Source of the DNA: Escarpia spicata
Taxonomy: Eukaryota > Annelida > Polychaeta > Sabellida > Siboglinidae
Assembly: GCA_963995525.1 (NCBI GenBank)
Contig: OZ023212.1
Location: forward strand, 15,284,143 to 15,348,142
DNA length: 64,000 nucleotides
Direction: 5' to 3'
How positions within the stretch are numbered: position 1 is the stretch's first letter; each line of letters begins with the position of its first letter. The notes beneath the pieces were generated by a model. It did not search any database. It was given only the letters and a program-made list of their open reading frames with translations, and was not told where the DNA came from. Positions 1 through 9,406 of the stretch are shown here, in pieces. A program made the position numbers and the translations under genes.

Positions 1-21
1 ATTGTTCCATTTTAATTGGCT

Positions 22-163
22 ATATGATTGAGTACCTGACTGTAGACAATGGTGGATATTTGTGTACGAATAATCTTCCTTATGAATGTTCCCAGAGTAG
101 TCGAGATGGTGTTCGATTGTAAAGGTCTGCCAGGGAGTAAAGTGTAAAAGCGCTTTGAGTAAC
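22..163 (+). mobile_element. tRNA-derived SINE, 3' part
   Basis: This matches the body and start of the tail of the SINE copy at 11089-11425. Shared blocks include GAGTACCTG, a GGTGG-TTTGTGTACGAAT stretch, GTCGAGATGGTGTTCGATTG, GTCTGCCAGGGAGTAAA and AAGCGCTTTGAG. The tRNA-like head is missing and the tail stops before its GCGCTATATAAGAA end. It is one of seven copies or fragments in this window. Confidence 0.75.
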
Positions 164-442
164 ACGAACTTAGCCACTATGTCTACAGGCGAACCAAACG
201 CAGTTAAATGTTCACTGGGATGACACGGCGAATGTCTCTTGTTTCCCCTCTCACCCCCTCTTGCCCGTCTACATGTGCGCTGATGTGTCGCCAGCGACAT
301 ACGACTTGACCGTGGCGTGTCTGCTGAAGCAACAGCCCACTACAGTATCACAGCGATGTGTGTTCCCTGTGACCGACCTCGCCATGCCTCCCATGGTCAA
401 AGACTAGCCCGAGGCTAATTTATTATTATTATCATCAATAAG

Positions 443-479
443 AAATACAATTCGGGACACGGTATAATATATATTACAT

Positions 480-510
<31 letters not shown>

Positions 511-519
511 CATACATTG

Positions 520-576
<57 letters not shown>

Positions 577-598
577 CGCCGTGTCCCGATTTGTATTT
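443..598. mobile_element. Fold-back MITE-like element with a TA-repeat core
   Basis: The left end AAATACAATTCGGGACACGG and the right end (reverse complement AAATACAAATCGGGACACGG) form terminal inverted repeats of about 28 bp around a core made almost only of TA repeats. No clean target-site duplication is visible. It could be a small non-autonomous DNA transposon or an AT-expanded palindrome. Confidence 0.55.
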
Positions 599-607
599 GA
601 AATATAT

Positions 608-674
<67 letters not shown>

Positions 675-675
675 C
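476..675. repeat. (TA)n microsatellite blocks
   Basis: Three long TA/AT runs are separated by CATGTACATACATTGTATG and by the right inverted repeat of the fold-back element. Open frames of the Tyr-Ile-Tyr-Ile type read through here are artefacts of the repeat. Confidence 0.95.
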
Positions 676-3256
676 AGTCGAAGGCTGGAAGCTTTGGCCA
701 GGCGCTGACTGGGGGCCTTTTGTTTCTAGACAGGATGTTCTCCGGGCCTCTGATAAAAACTAATAAAACTATGATAAAATGTAGACAATCGAGGCATTTA
801 ACAGCATACGTACAAAACACCTCCGATTGTTCACTAACCAGCCAGCCTGGCAGAGTCTTTTTTAAGTAATAGTATTATTATGGTACTTTTAAATTAACAA
901 CGCACCTTATTTAATAAAACAAAAGCTCACCACTCACAGTTTATATGGCTTCTCCACTTTATTTTCTAAATACTTATAGTGGACAATGTGCATTTCACCA
1001 TCGCTATATATGCGAAACATGATTTACTAACGCTGTACCTCCTTGATTATAAATTATAGGGTGGCTCTTACGAGAGCGACAATATTTAGCCTTAGTAGGA
1101 GTCTCCCGCCCCATATTATGACATGGTCTTTTTATATTTCTACCATACATTATATATTTACCATTTTTGTTTTCATGTCGACTCGAGTATAATATCTTTA
1201 GTTTTTGTAACAAATATTCTGTTGTATTGTGTATTTCGGGGACAAATAAACATTTGTCAATAATGACCAAGTTAACAACAATTAGATGTTGGGCACGCAC
1301 AACGTCTACTCGATGAAAGCAATACAGATCGATGTTGTAAGTGTAAGAAAATATTATTCTAATTATAATTTAAACTATGATTAAACTGATGTTTGTGTGC
1401 GCGTCTCCTTGGGTTCCGTGTACTGTCGGATTATTTGTTTTCTCGAGTTGTTTTCACTGTCGTCTTACCAGTTCTTGTAGGCAGGTAGCATGAAGGAGGA
1501 GGTAGAAAAGGCCACAGTCTACTCGTAACTATAAACACATTCCCTTCTTTCTCTTACGTCGTCCCCGTCTCCAAATGATCCCATATGCTTTTATAGCCTT
1601 GTTTCCGCATCTCTTGTGTCGAATTTGCTGCCGAGCTACCCACCCCCACAGTGACAACAAAGCAGATGAAATCCTCCTATACGATTCGCGTTTTATTTAT
1701 TCATCATTCTTACACCGATATACAGAAGTGTTCGTTGTATATCTCCGGCGATAACGCCGCATTCACAACATTGCAATTCTAGTATCTGGGCGAACCAGTG
1801 GCTTGCTTCTGTGTTCCATCCAACATTTGGGGTACTGAGTCATTTCCGAGAGCAAAACGTCGTCTTCAGCGCGCCATATGGCTCAATGATGCAACGTCAG
1901 TCTTGCACAACCATCTTGTGCCTGGCAAATAACATCGGTGGATGTGCGATGAACATGATCTGACGCACTGAAGTAACTCAAAAAGGGAAATACTTGCAAA
2001 TATTGGTGCCTCGAGCAAAATACGTGTTGACTGCGTGCGCCTTTAATCGACCAATAAGAAGAAAACACGCCACAACGGAAACATTTGCATAATCAAATCG
2101 TTTATATAAATATCATGAACTTGTAATGGTAAATAACAACTTGCAGAGAGGGAGATATTGGATTTGAATTACGTCCTTAACGTTTGTCTTGATCAAGATT
2201 TGCAAATCTTACTTTTTAACTGGCCAATATTTAAGACAGTTAAAGCAGTTATTCTGATTGGTCGGTAAACGTCGTGCATAAATGTATGGTGTAACGATGT
2301 GGCTATACTTAGGTACACAAGTGGCCCCTCTTGGGTTTTACACACATGCATCGATGAACTAATATACCGCTTTGAATAGTTCATAGACATCCCACTGACG
2401 TATTGTCATCATTAATGCCCTAGCATTCAATCCTCCGCGCCAAACCGTAAGCCAGCATAAATACATAGCCACAAGAAGGTGGTGTACCTGATGACGCTCA
2501 GACAGTTTCTACATGCCAAGGAAGCCACGCATATCGACTATCTCACAAATCTGGATGATAGCGTAATTGGTAGGCGATTAGCAACAATGTATTATCGAAT
2601 GTTATTACCCAGCCAGTGTCGCCGAATTCTTTGGTGACACATCGCGTTGTTATACCCCGCCGTTCCAGCTCGTGCTGGTGAACGCCACTACATATATAGT
2701 GTACATCACGCATTTCCAATCCCTTTAAGAGAATTACTGGGCATATCAAATCCCATACATGTTTACTATTTACTCTCATGCACGTAACAACAAATGACCT
2801 TTGAGAGGACTCCGCGTCTGTCGTTCCAAAGTAACACGCAGCTTTATCTTCATTTTTCGTAATTCAGACATTGTCAGATATCGTTATATCTTATTTTTTA
2901 TTTCTCTCTACCCGTCACAATTACCATATTGTTTCATATTTTATTCAAGCTTCAATTCAAATCCTGCTCGACGACGTCTGTTTCCTTCATTGGCCACGCT
3001 AACAACGTTTTCTTGTGGTTTACAGAAGTACGCTTGAAAGTGGATATAATGTCTAATGTCGGTGACGTCTATTACGAGCCGCCCACATTCGCTACGTGTA
3101 GCGTGTTCACACTGAATTTGCCGGATACGTAAATCGACTGAAATGCGACGTCCTTTTCTGCACTTGCCAACGACCTCTTAAAGAAGCACAACTTTAAACA
3201 ACCGATAATCTTTACGCGTCGTCCATTTGGCTCATTTACCGAGGCAATTGACCAAT
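676..3256. other. Gene-free AT-rich stretch
   Basis: No open frame with recognisable family features, no RNA gene and no tandem array was seen on either strand. The open frames are short (under 100 codons) and overlap on both strands. The right end may hold the 3' untranslated region of the neuropeptide gene that follows. Confidence 0.5.
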
Positions 3257-3262
3257 TTTATT
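3257..3262 (-). terminator. Candidate poly(A) signal of the FVRIamide gene
   Basis: The plus strand reads TTTATT, which is AATAAA on the minus strand, about 247 bases downstream of the stop codon of the neuropeptide gene. Position and sequence fit a polyadenylation signal; no transcript evidence is available. Confidence 0.4.
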
Positions 3263-3508
3263 GACAATAAGGATTTCGAAGATGCTTCTATTTTACTTAG
3301 CGAGCATTAGCGGACAACGAGGAATGGCGGAACGATCGTAGAGTGGCCGGTAGTTAAGTCAGCAATCGGCCCCGGTGGGCCACAACTCTGTTAGCTACTG
3401 CGGATAGCTATCGGACGCGACGTGCAATAGTCCCGCCGGTCTGCTTTTGACGTTTTCGAGGAGGTGGTATCTGTCGATTCGTCTCGCGCTCCCAGTTGAG
3501 CTGCGGTT

Positions 3509-4225
3509 CTATCGGCGGCCAATCCGCACGAACTGAGGCCGCTTGTCCAGATGATCTCGGCCGATTCGAACGAACGGAGAGCCCCGCTTGTCCGCTCCGT
3601 CAAAGGCCAGTCCCGAGTCCCCGTCGAACGCAGACAGTCGGTCTACGAGTCGCGCCAATTCCCCGGTTCTGAAGTCGTCGGCCGCACTGCGCTTGCCTAT
3701 CCTCACGAAGGCGCTCGTCCTCTTCGCTCCACCCGTCGACCGGCCGATGCGGACGAAGGAGGCAACCCTCTTGGCTGACAGTCGGTCGCCGTCGACGTCG
3801 TCCGTCTTTCCATAGGGCCAGCGCTTGCCGATGCGCATGAACGAGCTGACAGCGCGGCGCTGCGGTCGCCCGATGCGTACGAAAGTCCGACCGATGCGCA
3901 CGAACGGGTTGGCGGCTCGCTCGGCGATCCGCAGTGGCGCCACCTGACGGCCGATGCGCACGAACCGTCGCTTCGTCGGAGTGTTGATGCTGCCGGTTGT
4001 GGCGGCACTCGGCGGCAGCTCGCCGGGGGCGATGTCGGTCTGTGTCCCGCCGGCGACGGCAACCACGCATTCCACCATGCACGTGTCGAAGTCCAGGTGC
4101 AGCGCCATCTGGCTACATAGATCGTTACAGCCGCCGGTGGCGCCACTGTCGGGTTCAGCAGCGACACACAGTAGCAGTACCACCGAGGTGACGACGGACA
4201 GCCATAACTTTATCATGTCGGCCAT
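3509..4225 (-). CDS. FVRIamide (FxRIamide-type) neuropeptide precursor
   Basis: A 238-residue secreted prohormone expected to enter the regulated secretory pathway and yield C-terminally amidated peptides. Residues 1-23 form a signal peptide: charged start, then a V/L-rich core ending VLLLCVAA before EPDSG. Residues 33-53 hold four Cys as C-X3-C-X11-C-X3-C. Eight copies end in FVRI or FMRI followed by the amide-donor Gly and basic residues: F88-I91, NPFVRI (106-111), TFVRI (114-118), AVSSFMRI (125-132), VASFVRI (154-160), TSAFVRI (170-176), GSPFVRI (215-221) and PQFVRI (230-235). Copies 4 and 6 end in GKR, the last in GRR, and the other five have a single Arg after Gly. PLRIAER (97-103) looks like an eroded copy whose Gly is lost. 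Acidic spacers lie at 141-151 and 180-212. The first ATG has G at -3 and G at +4; Met4 is an alternative. It appears to be one exon, GC-rich against AT-rich flanks. FxRIamides are known from molluscs and other lophotrochozoans; the receptor and tissue cannot be told from sequence. Confidence 0.93.
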   Translation of the reverse strand: MADMIKLWLSVVTSVVLLLCVAAEPDSGATGGCNDLCSQMALHLDFDTCMVECVVAVAGGTQTDIAPGELPPSAATTGSINTPTKRRFVRIGRQVAPLRIAERAANPFVRIGRTFVRIGRPQRRAVSSFMRIGKRWPYGKTDDVDGDRLSAKRVASFVRIGRSTGGAKRTSAFVRIGKRSAADDFRTGELARLVDRLSAFDGDSGLAFDGADKRGSPFVRIGRDHLDKRPQFVRIGRR

Positions 4226-4230
4226 TGCTG

Positions 4231-4238
4231 TGACGTCA
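4231..4238. promoter_or_regulatory. Palindromic CRE next to the neuropeptide start codon
   Basis: TGACGTCA, the full cAMP-response element, is 6 bases upstream of the minus-strand ATG, within TGTGACGTCACA. CREB-type factors bind this site in many animals, and neuropeptide genes often carry one. A pyrimidine-ended CTCGTTTCAG at about 4270-4279 (minus strand) could be a splice acceptor of a 5' untranslated exon. In that case the CRE would lie in exon 2 rather than the core promoter. Confidence 0.45.
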
Positions 4239-5900
4239 CAACGAACCGTCAGAGGACGCTTGCGCAGATCTGAAACGAGGCAAACGGTTATCCGTTTTCA
4301 CAGCGATTCACTACTAAAGTTTAAAGGGAAATAAAAATAACGAAAATGTTGTTGATGCTATTAATTCCGTTAGTGACGTGATGGTGACATCGTTTACATT
4401 ATTGCCCCAAAGACAAGTTTTTTGTTAGCATCAACGATACAAGACTGCGTTGTTTTGACATGATATTGTTCGAAAAAAACTTTAAACTGATTTATCAGTT
4501 TATATCCGAGCCATGTTGAAATCTAACCTCCTCTTGAAAATTCCCAATATTTTCTTTTTCTCCCATGATTTTCTTTGCGTTTATACAAAATTAACGTGTT
4601 CTTCAGTTTTGGTTAAATCATTATACAAACTGTGAAAGGAATGTCGGTTAGTCAGTTAAAAATGTTGAAGTGGTTATGTTTAGGCTGCCTGCATATATAG
4701 AGTTCATATACTTTCATTCAACAATTGTTACAAAATATAGACACTGTTTTATTAAATTGATTGCGCACATATTACCTTTAAGATATTCACACACTGCACA
4801 CAAGAAACTCTGTATAGACGTCACTAATTGTGGACGCAACTTCAAAGTGAAGAACGCTGTCCTTCAGCAAAGCACGCCGTCAGAAATAAAGGGAATAACA
4901 AGTGAACAAATGATTAATATTCTTTCTCACGTCACAGAAAAAAACACGGCGAAATTGAATATACCCAAAAGCCCGATCTAACAGATAACTGCACTCCGCT
5001 GAGTGGGGGCCTATTGTATGGCCTAACGCCTCACGATAGTAAAGTTAATGACGTCTGCGCAAGAGAGTTTCCGTGGGAGACGGTAACGTCACAAGAGCGC
5101 AGACGTTCAGCTTTCCATGGCGTCTGGATGGAAGACATCTCCATTGAATACGGCGTAGACAGGCGGCCAGTCAAAGCGCGGGAGATAGACCGGATCTCGA
5201 CACTTCCGCTGGTAAACTGGCGTCTGTCGTTAAACTTCAGCCAGCTCTCCAGAGACGCACACGAAACCGGGCAGACGGAAACCCGTTAAAACGATTTGGC
5301 CGGAAGCTGAACTTTAAGTGAATTCCAAGGGCGTCGTAAACTGGCGACTGTGACAATGAGCAGACGATGCGGGAAATGCAACCAGGAGATTAATGCAGGT
5401 GTGATAAGGAAAACAGGGAACTCAATAGATTAATGAGTTGTATTAGTAATGTCAAGTGAATTTAAGTTATTATAACTGTTTAATGATACTGTATATTATC
5501 TTCCTCACCCGGGAGTTGCTTCCGTTCTTTTTGTTTGTTGTTGTAGAAGCTAGTTTCCCTTGAAAAATTTCCCTGGTGTGATTGTTTTGCTTAGAATGTT
5601 CTGATGATTCATTGTTGGCGTGCAATTAAACGCTATTATAGTTATTTCACGTTATTTACCTAGGAGTTTATAAGATTCTCAGCTTCTCTGTAACGGGGTT
5701 TTGTCCTACTGTTGGGTGTAATCAAAGACTGTGTGTATCTTTGCTGTAAGCTATGTTACAATTATATTAACGTTGTGAGCATCTTTATATAAAATTGCTA
5801 AAACTTGCTATCGTTTCCTAACTAGTTGTTTTTATAGTTAGGCTAAGACTGCTGTTACTAATGTATTGCTTCTTGAAATTATAAAACCATATTGCTTGTA
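4239..5900. other. Upstream region of the neuropeptide gene, no gene seen
   Basis: This stretch should include the promoter and perhaps a 5' untranslated exon of the minus-strand neuropeptide gene. Open frames at 4670-4981 and 5014-5289 (plus) have no recognisable domain, signal peptide or repeat. The second lies in a locally GC-richer patch (about 4980-5350) with TGACGTC-like motifs and could be a regulatory element or non-coding exon. Confidence 0.35.
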
Positions 5901-5907
5901 ATTGTTG

Positions 5908-6165
5908 TAGTTGTGGCGGTGTGGTTGTGGCGGCGGCGGCCGGTGATAGTGGTGGTGGTAGTGGTGGTTGTGGTGGTTGTGGTGGTTGTGGTGGTTGTGG
6001 TGGTTGTGGTGGTTGTGGTGGTTGTGGTGGTTGTGGTGGTTGTGGTTGCGGTGGTTGTGGTGGTGGTGGTGGTAGTTATGGTTTTGTTTGTGGTGGTGTT
6101 TATGGTTGTGGTTGTGGTGGTGATGACGGTGGTGACGGTGGTGACGGCGGTGACAGCTATGATAG
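5908..6165. repeat. (GGT/GTT)n trinucleotide microsatellite
   Basis: Runs of TGGTGGTTG with GGC and GAC interruptions. Poly-Val, Gly/Cys-rich and, on the minus strand, poly-Thr open frames come from the triplet repeat and are not evidence of a gene. Purine and pyrimidine contents are strongly strand-biased. Confidence 0.95.
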
Positions 6166-6920
6166 TGGTAGCCTTTACAATGTCAAAGGACGCAACAGTT
6201 AACAAAGTCGACAGCAAATAATTGTTGTTTACAGTAAGCTGTTTACCTTAAGCTTTCCTGCCATCGTGTACTGATTGATTTATTGACCAAACACTCGATC
6301 CAGCCATGTGTGATGTTGCGTGCAAACGCGCGCAACATCTGAAGATGTTCCATCGATTGACTAAGCTACATTGACGAAAGTCAAAGACTTCTATCAATAC
6401 TGATGCACGATTGAGACTATGTTTACATGTCAGCTCACAAAAGCCCCACCTTTCAATCCCGCCTGCAGACTAACTTAGATGTACGTCCCGGGCAATATTT
6501 GTCACGCTAATGCAGTTATTTCTGACTGGAACTTTCATAAAAACAACAGCTGCAGTACGCATTTATAAATTTATTCCGCTACGCTAGTGTACTCGTCTTT
6601 CTTGGTCTTAGCATGGATATGGCAGTGAATAATGCGCGCGAGTTCAGATTCATAATCCCTGTGTGTCTGACGGTGCAATATTCTTTTAGCAATAGCTATC
6701 GGACCACTCGTCTCGGCTAGGCAGCATCGCAGACCACTGTACGTTATGAATTCTACAACCCGACCGGTCGTGCGCGCGTGTGGTTGAAGCTTTCGCCATA
6801 CAGTGATGCTTCGTTAATCCAGACATTCTGGTTCCAAGGGCATGTGTTCGGATTAAGAAGTTTTCACTATAAATGAATCATGTTCCCGTGGAAAGATGTC
6901 AGGATGCCGATGATTCCTTA
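6166..6920. other. Gene-free stretch
   Basis: No open frame with family features and no array. A CGCGCG-rich patch near 6630-6780 is the only compositional feature. Confidence 0.4.
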
Positions 6921-6995
6921 TTATCGATCTCCGCATTATCTGTGTCCGTATAGTCGGTGTCCGCGTTATTGGTGTTCAGATTATCGGTGTCCGTA
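6921..6995. repeat. Five-copy 15-bp tandem repeat
   Basis: Five consecutive 15-mers related to TTATCGGTGTCCGTA lie in perfect register (6921, 6936, 6951, 6966, 6981), each with two to five differences from the consensus. No function is apparent. Confidence 0.75.
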
Positions 6996-7899
6996 TTAAC
7001 GAAGTTAACGAATTTCGGCAGACTACAAACACAACTGACCACTATAGTTTTTATTAATGTACATCTTTGAAATGTATGTGATATTATTCATATTTACCCA
7101 GTAGGGCCGACGTTGTGTCTACTGAGAACGACGAAAGAACAATTTATTCTGCTTTCAATTGTCCATACACATTGTTTCAATCCACATATGATTTTTTTAG
7201 GCAATAGTTCTACTTTGAAGCCCTTACACTATGCGACTTTTGCGTAGCCCTGTTTTCACAAATTACAATGGTATCGGGCCAACGAAAGACGATCTCATTC
7301 AGCCAATTTCGATCCGTGCGTGAAGTGCTGATAATCAATTTATTGTTGTAGATTGTTTGCTAATGTAGTTAACGATATTCCCAGCAGAAATTGTAGTGTA
7401 TTTTGAGCAGTAAATTAAGCTATCTGGAATCTGGATCCACTTCGTCGAGTGACAGAGTTACGGGACTACAATGCGTCGAGTGACGTCGTTAATCGGTCCG
7501 TTCACTTCGCGCCGCGTAGTAATTCCACTACATGTCACACTGATTTACGCAGCACGCCTGAATGCGGCTCTTCTCATAATCCAACTTTCTTTAGAGGTCA
7601 CTTTTCAATTTAATTAGAGATAATCAATTCCTAACTGGCAATTGACGCACATTATAGGAGGCGACCCTTTAATTGAGACGAATTCACATAGGAACGACGT
7701 TTTATCAATCACGACGATATCAGATGGTCAATGTCAGGGACGGAAACAGAGTTGTGATACGCGTAAGGGAAAAGTGAAAACGGTTATTCAAAAACTTCCT
7801 AAGTGTTATTTTGAGGAATACGACGACAATTCAGTTGCCGGATAGTAATCAAAGAAACCGTACAAGAAGGACACGTGCCGTACAGAGATACATAGTAAA
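6996..7899. other. Gene-free stretch
   Basis: The 67-codon open frame at 7642-7845 has no recognisable feature. GTCGAGTGAC occurs twice around 7445-7485. Nothing else is supported. Confidence 0.4.
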
Positions 7900-8460
7900 C
7901 GTAGCATGATAGTAACACATTGAGGCAAAACCATTTGTTAGTAGAAACACAAGCGTGACAAATAGGCGGTATTTTGACAGCTGCGTCATTTGTGGCGGAT
8001 AGACGCATATGAAACCACGCCACTGCTTTCTGTGAATGCGCACACGATAGGTGTCGCAAAGAAAGGCTAGTTGCTGCGCTAAGTGTTAGAAGTAATTAGA
8101 AGAAATCACACCAGCAAAAAGCCTCAATATCCCCAGCGGAAGCCAAGCACATGATACGATATGTGAAAACAGCTGCGTCGTGCGCAGCATCTGGCGGGAT
8201 TTTAATCACGCCTCTACCCACGAAGTGAGAGAACGCACACAATACGTGTCACAAAGATATTTGTGCTAGTTATAGTAATACTTGATCGCACCGGCGGAGA
8301 AAAATAATAATGAATTATTATTATATGTGGAAACGCTTGCGCCACGCGCAGTAATTTGGCAATATTATCATCACACGTCTCCAGGCAAAGTGCTGACATA
8401 TGCACAATAGGTGTCACTTAGAAAGTGGCAACGCTTTGTATTAGTAATACGATTGTTAAC
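7900..8460. repeat. Degenerate ~180-bp tandem repeat, about three units
   Basis: The landmark GCACACGATAGGTGTC-CAAAGA recurs at about 8039, 8233 and 8401 (spacings 194 and 168), each followed by a TAGTAATA-like or GTTAGAAGTAATT block. Before each landmark is a related block with GCTGCGTC..GCGCAG, or its variant. Copies are strongly diverged. Confidence 0.5.
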
Positions 8461-8681
8461 AGTAGCGACGGCCAAAGAAACAAACCAGATATGAAAATTA
8501 AAAAACAATTTTTCTATAGCGCGAATTCATTCAGGTATACCACTTCGACTTTGTTGAAAACCTTATTTTTGACATGATGTAACAAATGCATATACATCAC
8601 TATTTCGCAATAATTGTCTAACTGGTACAATAAAACATATGTCCTTTATGATTATTCTTACAAATGAAGCAAATCACTATT

Positions 8682-9406
8682 ATTTAACAAGATTTAACAA
8701 GATTGCCAAGATTCCAACCCTTTTTATCTATGTATATCCCGCCCTTCTGGGGTATGTGTCGTTTTTATTTTTAAATATATTCACACTACTAGCACCAACA
8801 CAATCAGCAGATAATATATTCCATTCATTTACAATCGTTTATAAAAATGAGAACTTTCTTATATATAATCTATTCTGCTCCTTTGCTAATGTAACTCCAT
8901 GCCCTCTAGTCCTTCTATCTTTCTTAACTGCGAAAAATATTTCGATCAATATTTTCATAACCATTCAATATTGTATTTTTTTATGTGATCTCCTCTCAAT
9001 CTCTAATGTTGTTAAACCACATTCTTTTAGGCGTATTTCTTAACTAAGATCCCTCAGTTTTGAATTAATTTTAGTAGCTCTCCTCTGTACTCTTTCTAGC
9101 ATATCTATGTCCTTCGTGCGATATCGCCCCCACGCTTGTATACAATTTTGTAAATGAGGCCTAACTACTGCTTTGTACAGCGGTATTATTAGTTCTTTTT
9201 TCTTATACGGTCTATTTCGTCTAATTAATCTAAGGATTTGATTTCCCTTTGAAGCTGCAATTCCGCATTGCTCTGAAACCTTCATATCAGCACTAATGGT
9301 TAACCCTAAGTCCTTTTCTTTTATATTAGTAACAAAATGCCTCCACACAGGACATGGGAACGAAGATGTACAATATACAATGGGGGGGTACTGCATTAAG
9401 TAGTAC
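8682..9406 (-). mobile_element. CR1-like LINE, 3' fragment with 5' inversion
   Basis: From about 9335 down to 8704 the minus strand encodes the C-terminal part of a CR1-group reverse transcriptase protein. Visible landmarks are KDLGLTISADMKVSEQ, NQILRLIRRN, ELIIPLYKAVVRPHLQNC, IQAWG and DMLERVQRRATK. Later parts are broken by stops. The element ends in a 10-bp tail repeat (TTAACAAGAT on the plus strand) at 8684-8704, the same tail as the copy at 50276. At 9338-9406 the element is continued in the opposite orientation: the plus strand reads GGGAACGAAGATGTACAA, which lies on the minus strand of the other copy. This is the usual signature of twin priming. It is a dead fragment. Confidence 0.8.

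Noticed and set aside
404..869. Tyr/Ile-rich open frames on both strands
   Set aside because: They are TA microsatellite read-through with no start context or conserved feature.
3588..4334. Long open frames overlapping the neuropeptide gene in other frames and on the plus strand
   Set aside because: The exon is GC-rich and repetitive, so alternative frames stay open. Only the minus frame with signal peptide and FVRIGR copies has biological features.
5879..6221. Poly-Thr, poly-Val and Gly/Cys frames
   Set aside because: By-products of the GGT/GTT triplet repeat.
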